From: a bacterium
GTDB taxonomy: Bacteria; ARS69
DNA length: 8,076 bases
NCBI GenBank assembly: GCA_025774865.1
Contig: JALGZO010000717.1
Location: 1-8,076 of the forward strand
Direction of reading: 5' to 3'
The notes below the pieces were generated by a model. It was not told the origin of the DNA. It searched no databases and worked only from the letters and a program-made list of their open reading frames with translations. The first letter of the stretch is position 1. The number at the start of each line of letters is the position of its first letter. A program made the translations under genes and the position numbers. Positions 4,487 to 8,076 of this stretch are shown here, piece by piece.

Positions 4487-7021
4487 CTATTCTCGGTTCG
4501 TTTCCGTCTCGCGCAGACGGCGCAGCAGCAGCTCGAGCCTCCGGTCGTCGGGGTTCGCGGCGAGCCCCTCCCGGAAGGACGCCGTTCCTGTGCGGAGAAC
4601 CGCCACCCCGCCTCCTGCGGCGTAGCCCTCGAGCAGTTTGCCGGCGGACGCCACGAATCGCCGCATCGTGTCGCGGTCGAAGTCACCCCGGATCGGCGGC
4701 AGGTCGGGGCGCCGCGAGTCTCGAAGCCAGCGGAGGTTCACGTCCTCCCTCGCGGCGCCGTGCTGCCTCCGGCGTTCGCGGACCATCGTGAACTCGGTCC
4801 GCGGACGGGCCCAGGTGTTGATCGGTCCGTCGCCGATCGCCGCGCGGACGTCGTCGTCCTCCGCGATGCGCAGCGACGCCATCGCGTACGGCGACTCCAC
4901 GTGGATCCTCTCGAGATCGGGCCCGACCCGAGGGTCGGACGCGAAACGGCGCATCCGGTCGAAGCGAAACGCGATCGGGTCGGAGCTGCCCGCGAGAATC
5001 ACGTTCGACGGATCGTGCCAGAGGAGCACGGTGTACGGGAACGCGCGAGTGAACGTGCGCGTGATCGTGCGGAGCTCGGACGCCGGCAGGTTCAGGGCCA
5101 GCCACTGGACCATGACGCCGCCGTCGCGCAGGCGGTCGCGGCACAGCTCGTAGTAGTCGCGTGCGAGCAGCGACGCGTTCCCGACGTACTCGGGATTCAG
5201 CTTGGAGTCACTACTGATCACGTCGAAGCGTCGCTCGGTGGTGAGGAGAAACTGCACGCCGTCGGCCACTCGCAGATCGGCGCGCGGATCGGCGAGCACG
5301 TCGCCGTGTTCCGCCCGGAAGTACGCTGCTCCCTCGACGACTCCCGGAGCGATTTCCACGCACATGAGAGTTGCGATCTCTTCGTACAGAGCGAGGGTCC
5401 CGAGCGTGATTCCGCTGCCGAGTCCGACCGTGAGGACGGCCTCGGCGCGATCGACGAGCGCCATGGGAAGATGGGCCAGGATCTTCTCCTTGCGCAGGAC
5501 GTTCGCGTTCGTCCCGCCGATGTGGTGCCCGTCGACGCTCATGTGCATCTCGCCGTTCGGCTTCTGGTAGACGCGCGTCGCGGCGAACGAGTCCTCCGCG
5601 TCGAAGAGCACCCGGTCGCCCGGCGACTGGGTGTCGCTCAAGATCGCTCGCGCTTCCCGGCCGGCGACGAACCCGACCCCGAGGATCAGCGCTGCCGCAA
5701 CGGGAGCGAGCCAGACGTGTCCGCCGGGACCGCGGACCAGCCAGTGGACTCGCGTCCCAAGAGCGAGGTTGACGACGGCGGCCGCGACGATCGCGTTCCG
5801 TGCGCCGAGGAGCGGCAGCGCCACGAAGCCGGCGGCGAGCGACCCCACGATGGCTCCGAGCGTGTTCGCGAAGTAGAGGGTCCCCACGCGGCCCCCGACT
5901 CGCTCGAGATTCCGGATTCCGATCCGGTTCACGAGCGGAAACGTCATTCCGAAGAGCATCGTCGGAAGAATCATGACGGCGAACGCCATGAGGAAGCGGC
6001 CGAAGACGAAGCCGCTCCAGCTGGCGGTGGTCACCCCCCTCGCTTCATAGGCCGGGAGCCCCATCCAGATGAGGGGAATGCTCGCGAGGGCGGTGGCGCC
6101 GATCGCGATCTGCGTCCACCCGAGCCACCGCGCAGGGGAGCGGACACGATCCGCGAGCTGTCCTCCGAGCCAACCGCCGCCGGATAGTCCCAGAAGGAAC
6201 GTCGTCAGCATCGCGCTGAACGCGTAGGTCGAGTTGCCCAGGAAATGTTGCAGCGCGCGGGTCCACAGGACTTCGTACGCGAGCGCGGTCGCTCCCGACA
6301 GCGCGAAGACCGTCACGAGCCAACGGTCAGTGAGTTCGCGAGGTCCTTCGAGCGGCATGGGTCGCGGCGGCGCTTCGCTCGCGGCCGTTTCCACCGTGCG
6401 GCTCGGCCCTCCCGCCCGGTCGATCGCGAGCGCAGCCAGGGCCACGAGCAAGTTCCCCGCGACGGCCAACCCCGTGCTCCCGTGGAGGCCGAGCACCTGA
6501 ATGAGGACGAAGCCGGCGAGGAAGCTCCCCGCGGTCGCTCCGAGCGTGTTCACGGCGTAGAGGGCGCCGAGACCCCGGCCGACACTCTCCTGAGCGCGGA
6601 CGAACCAGCGGCCGAGCACCGGAAGCGTGCCGCCCATCAGGATCGTCGGCGGCAGCAGCAGCGCGAACGCGACGAGGATCCGCAGGAGGAAGTGGCTCTG
6701 GGGCGGCAGGGTCCGGGCCGCTCCGACATAGAGTGGCTCCACCACCGCGACAAGAAAGGGGATGAGGCCCCCGATCAGGCCGATCCCGAGCTCGAGCGAA
6801 GCGTAGAGACGCAGCGGTCGTCCGGCCCGGTCGGCGCGGGCGCCGAGCCAACGGCTCCCCAGCGCGAGCCCTCCCATGAACGCGGCGAGCACCGTGCTGA
6901 CCGCGTAGCTCGTCCCGCCGAGTAGGTGCGTGAGCAGACGGATCCAAACGAACTGATAGATGAGGGCGCTGATGCCGGCGACGAAGAAGAGTGCGAGGAC
7001 GAGGATCGAACGCGCGATCAC
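4487..7021 (-). CDS. Fused membrane transporter-like / spermidine synthase-like protein
   Basis: An 844-residue two-part protein. Residues 1-455 are a multi-pass membrane region made of two similar halves: ALIYQFVWIRLLTHLLG, ADR, GGTLPVLGR and LYAVNTLGATAGSFLAGF in about 19-171 recur as ALAYEVLWTRALQHFLG, ADR, GMTFPLVNR and LYFANTLGAIVGSLAAGF in about 246-399. Residues about 465-690 are a spermidine synthase-like Rossmann fold with VGLGSG (532-537), the acidic E556 after the second strand, DG at 587-588 and SSDSKLNPEY (603-612). The canonical aminopropyltransferase DSxDP motif is here DSKLN, so the second Asp is a Leu and classical spermidine synthesis is doubtful; these fusions are common in GC-rich bacteria and uncharacterised. 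The GTG at 7021 is chosen because the membrane region starts right after it; an SD-like GGGGTGG is close. It begins 20 bases after the DinB-like stop, suggesting one operon. Confidence 0.85.
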   Translation of the reverse strand: MIARSILVLALFFVAGISALIYQFVWIRLLTHLLGGTSYAVSTVLAAFMGGLALGSRWLGARADRAGRPLRLYASLELGIGLIGGLIPFLVAVVEPLYVGAARTLPPQSHFLLRILVAFALLLPPTILMGGTLPVLGRWFVRAQESVGRGLGALYAVNTLGATAGSFLAGFVLIQVLGLHGSTGLAVAGNLLVALAALAIDRAGGPSRTVETAASEAPPRPMPLEGPRELTDRWLVTVFALSGATALAYEVLWTRALQHFLGNSTYAFSAMLTTFLLGLSGGGWLGGQLADRVRSPARWLGWTQIAIGATALASIPLIWMGLPAYEARGVTTASWSGFVFGRFLMAFAVMILPTMLFGMTFPLVNRIGIRNLERVGGRVGTLYFANTLGAIVGSLAAGFVALPLLGARNAIVAAAVVNLALGTRVHWLVRGPGGHVWLAPVAAALILGVGFVAGREARAILSDTQSPGDRVLFDAEDSFAATRVYQKPNGEMHMSVDGHHIGGTNANVLRKEKILAHLPMALVDRAEAVLTVGLGSGITLGTLALYEEIATLMCVEIAPGVVEGAAYFRAEHGDVLADPRADLRVADGVQFLLTTERRFDVISSDSKLNPEYVGNASLLARDYYELCRDRLRDGGVMVQWLALNLPASELRTITRTFTRAFPYTVLLWHDPSNVILAGSSDPIAFRFDRMRRFASDPRVGPDLERIHVESPYAMASLRIAEDDDVRAAIGDGPINTWARPRTEFTMVRERRRQHGAAREDVNLRWLRDSRRPDLPPIRGDFDRDTMRRFVASAGKLLEGYAAGGGVAVLRTGTASFREGLAANPDDRRLELLLRRLRETETNRE

Positions 7022-7041
7022 GCCACCCCGGCGATCATGCT

Positions 7042-7320
7042 TCAGGCGTAGGGCATGGGCGGGACCTTGCCGAGCATCCGCGCGTAGACCGCGAGCGATC
7101 CACGGTGGTGCGCGGTGTGATCCGCCATCCCGTGGAGGATGGCCCGCTTCGGCAGGCCGCTCATGATGCCTTCCGGGAGGAGCTCGTCCAGTTCCGCGAC
7201 CGACATCATCTCGGGTCGGGGCCGGAAGTCGGCGTCGCCCTCCTCCAGACGGCTCGCGGTCTTCTCGAAGAGGTCTCGCATGTCGTGCAGCAATCCGACG
7301 GCGGGGTTCTGCGTGGTCAT
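7042..7320 (-). CDS. DinB-like protein with probable internal deletion
   Basis: A 92-residue protein whose two ends match the DinB/DfrB four-helix fold, a putatively metal-dependent family of about 150-175 residues (some members act in thiol-dependent enzymes; this branch is uncharacterised). The N-terminal part (MRDLFEKTASRLEEGDADFRP and EMMSVAE to residue 43) is the usual first helix. Residues 44-92 (LDELLPEGIM, DHTAHHRG at 67-74, YARMLGKVPPMPY) are the usual last helix and tail. The intervening helices, including the QVAH-type first metal ligand, are missing, so only the H71/H72 pair of ligands remains. The reading frame is intact. The ATG at 7320 is strongly supported by AGGAG 6 bases upstream; the frame is open further to 7482, but that stretch is not DinB-like and spans a hairpin. 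It is followed by the 844-residue membrane protein. Confidence 0.72.
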   Translation of the reverse strand: MTTQNPAVGLLHDMRDLFEKTASRLEEGDADFRPRPEMMSVAELDELLPEGIMSGLPKRAILHGMADHTAHHRGSLAVYARMLGKVPPMPYA

Positions 7321-7392
7321 CGCGTCTCCTGTTCTTGGGTGGGCGGCAGAATAGCACGGCGTTCCGAGAGCGCGGAGGCCGCCCCGAGGGAA

Positions 7393-7415
7393 GGCCCGCC
7401 CCGACCGGGCGGGCC
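7393..7415 (-). terminator. GC-rich hairpin between mscL and the DinB-like gene
   Basis: GGCCCGCCC (7393-7401) and GGGCGGGCC (7407-7415) form a perfect 9-bp stem with a 5-base loop, 37 bases after the mscL stop. On the minus strand it is followed by TTCCCTC, not a proper T-run, so it may be a weak or factor-assisted terminator or a messenger-stabilising hairpin. It suggests mscL is separated from the DinB-like gene. Confidence 0.4.
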
Positions 7416-7451
7416 GGGTGGGCCCAGTCAGGAACGCCCGGATCGGGTCTC

Positions 7452-7907
7452 TCAGCCCAGCTCCGAAGTGCAGTGCGGGCAACGGGTCGCCTTGATGGGA
7501 ACGTCCGTGAAGCAGAACGTGCAGCCCTTGGTGGTTGGTGCGGCGGGAGGCGCCTCCTCCTCCTTCCGCTTCATCTCGTTCATGCCTTTGATCACCATGA
7601 ACAGAGCGAGCGCGATGATCAGGAAGCTGACGATTGTGTTAAAGAACGCGCCGTAGTTTATGGTAACGGCCCCGGCCGCCTTGGCTTCCTCCAGCGAGGC
7701 ATACGGGGCGGCCGCCTCGGCGCCTTGCTTCAGCACCATGAACATGTTGGAAAAATCGACCCCGCCGAGTGCCAGCCCGATCGGCGGCATGATGACGTCA
7801 GCCACCAGTGACTTCACGATGGTTCCGAACGCCGCCCCGATCACGATCCCGACCGCCATGTCCAGCATGTTGTCCTTGAGGGCGAACTCCTTGAACTCCT
7901 TCAACAT
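7452..7907 (-). CDS. mscL: Large-conductance mechanosensitive channel MscL with zinc-ribbon tail
   Basis: A 151-residue inner-membrane channel that opens on membrane tension to release solutes during hypo-osmotic shock; works as a homopentamer. The N-terminal amphipathic helix [20 protein letters not shown] leads into the pore-lining segment [22 protein letters not shown] (20-41), then a periplasmic loop (about 45-85) and a second membrane segment (about 87-107). After the KRKEEE charge cluster and a Pro/Ala linker, the C-terminus carries C129-x2-C132 and C143-x2-C146 (CTFC and CPHC), a zinc-ribbon-like tail instead of the coiled-coil bundle of E. coli MscL. Similar tails occur in some other bacterial MscL proteins. 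The ATG at 7907 follows AAAGGAG with 9 bases of spacing. It starts 30 bases after the upstream gene stops. Confidence 0.95.
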   Translation of the reverse strand: MLKEFKEFALKDNMLDMAVGIVIGAAFGTIVKSLVADVIMPPIGLALGGVDFSNMFMVLKQGAEAAAPYASLEEAKAAGAVTINYGAFFNTIVSFLIIALALFMVIKGMNEMKRKEEEAPPAAPTTKGCTFCFTDVPIKATRCPHCTSELG

Positions 7908-7937
7908 TCGAGACTTCTCCTTTCAAAGCGACGCGGC

Positions 7938-8076
7938 TCAGCCGATCGGGATGATCACCCCGAGACTGGCCCCGAAACCATTCATCTTGCGCTTACCCCC
8001 GATCTGGTCCTCTTCGTCCGCCTCGAGAAACAGGTAGCGAGCCTCCGCAAATGCGCCCAGCCCGAGCAGCGTGAAT
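7938..8076 (-). CDS. C-terminal fragment of a probable outer-membrane beta-barrel protein
   Basis: The last 45 codons of a gene entering from the right edge, ending in TGA at 7938-7940. The residues alternate in the way of transmembrane beta strands (GLGAFAEARYLFLEAD, a short charged loop EEDQIGGKRK, then MNGFGASLGVIIPIG), which fits a beta-barrel or porin-like outer-membrane protein. The chain ends in Gly rather than the aromatic residue usual for BAM-targeted barrels, so the call is provisional. It is co-directional with mscL, 30 bases upstream of it, and may share a transcript. Confidence 0.45.
   Translation of the reverse strand, partial: FTLLGLGAFAEARYLFLEADEEDQIGGKRKMNGFGASLGVIIPIG

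Noticed and set aside
4760-6187. 475-codon plus-strand frame opposite the transporter/synthase gene
   Set aside because: Shadow of the 844-residue fusion; composition is Arg/Glu/Asp-rich with no recognisable domain.
7022-7357. N-terminal extension of the transporter/synthase frame
   Set aside because: These 112 codons overlap the DinB-like gene and are Arg/Pro-rich; the membrane protein begins naturally at GTG 7021.

Overview
The window reads as a chromosomal segment from a GC-rich, probably uncultured Gram-negative bacterium. The Gram-negative call rests on the tail of a probable outer-membrane beta-barrel protein at the right edge. An Acidobacteriota-, Eisenbacteria- or Gemmatimonadota-like source is possible but cannot be fixed from sequence alone. 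I see no phage genes, transposase, tRNA, rRNA or CRISPR array. Most large genes are on the minus strand and are housekeeping or accessory metabolic genes. The less ordinary material is small genes, RNA structure and regulatory signals in two gene-poor gaps, 3025-3398 and 3663-4218.

Left part (1-3024): the 5' part of a class II CCA-adding tRNA nucleotidyltransferase with an HD domain (minus, running off the left edge) is divergent from a short Trm112/UPF0434-like gene (plus, 1224-1484). The 3' end of that gene overlaps, antisense, the end of a long multi-pass GT-C-type glycosyltransferase-like gene (minus, 1450-3024).

Gap A (3025-3398) holds what looks like a self-contained plus-strand transcription unit: a sigma70-like promoter, a palindrome at the predicted transcript start, a hairpin covering the Shine-Dalgarno, a 52-codon very basic ORF and a perfect intrinsic terminator. 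On the minus strand follows a beta-rich unrecognised ORF (3399-3662) whose upstream frame looks like a lipoprotein leader broken by a stop codon.

Gap B (3663-4218) contains, read on the minus strand from right to left: an AT-rich promoter-like island, a possible 57-codon ORF, two 16-bp palindromes exactly 30 bp apart, a nested multi-stem RNA element (3857-3930) and an intrinsic terminator (3790-3825). The order resembles an attenuated leader upstream of the 3399-3662 ORF. A DUF6504-like plus-strand gene follows (to 4470).

Right part (4487-8076) is a minus-strand run. It begins with the C-terminus of a probable outer-membrane protein and mscL with a C-terminal zinc-ribbon tail. After a strong GC hairpin come a DinB-fold gene that appears to have lost its middle by in-frame deletion and, 20 bp on, a fused membrane transporter-like/spermidine-synthase-like protein of 844 residues. 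The DinB-like gene and the fusion are probably co-transcribed. The fusion converges on the DUF6504 gene with only 16 bp between them and no visible terminator.

No complete new defence or mobile system is evident. The best leads are the compact 3032-3375 unit, the 3790-4150 leader-like region and the internally deleted DinB gene.
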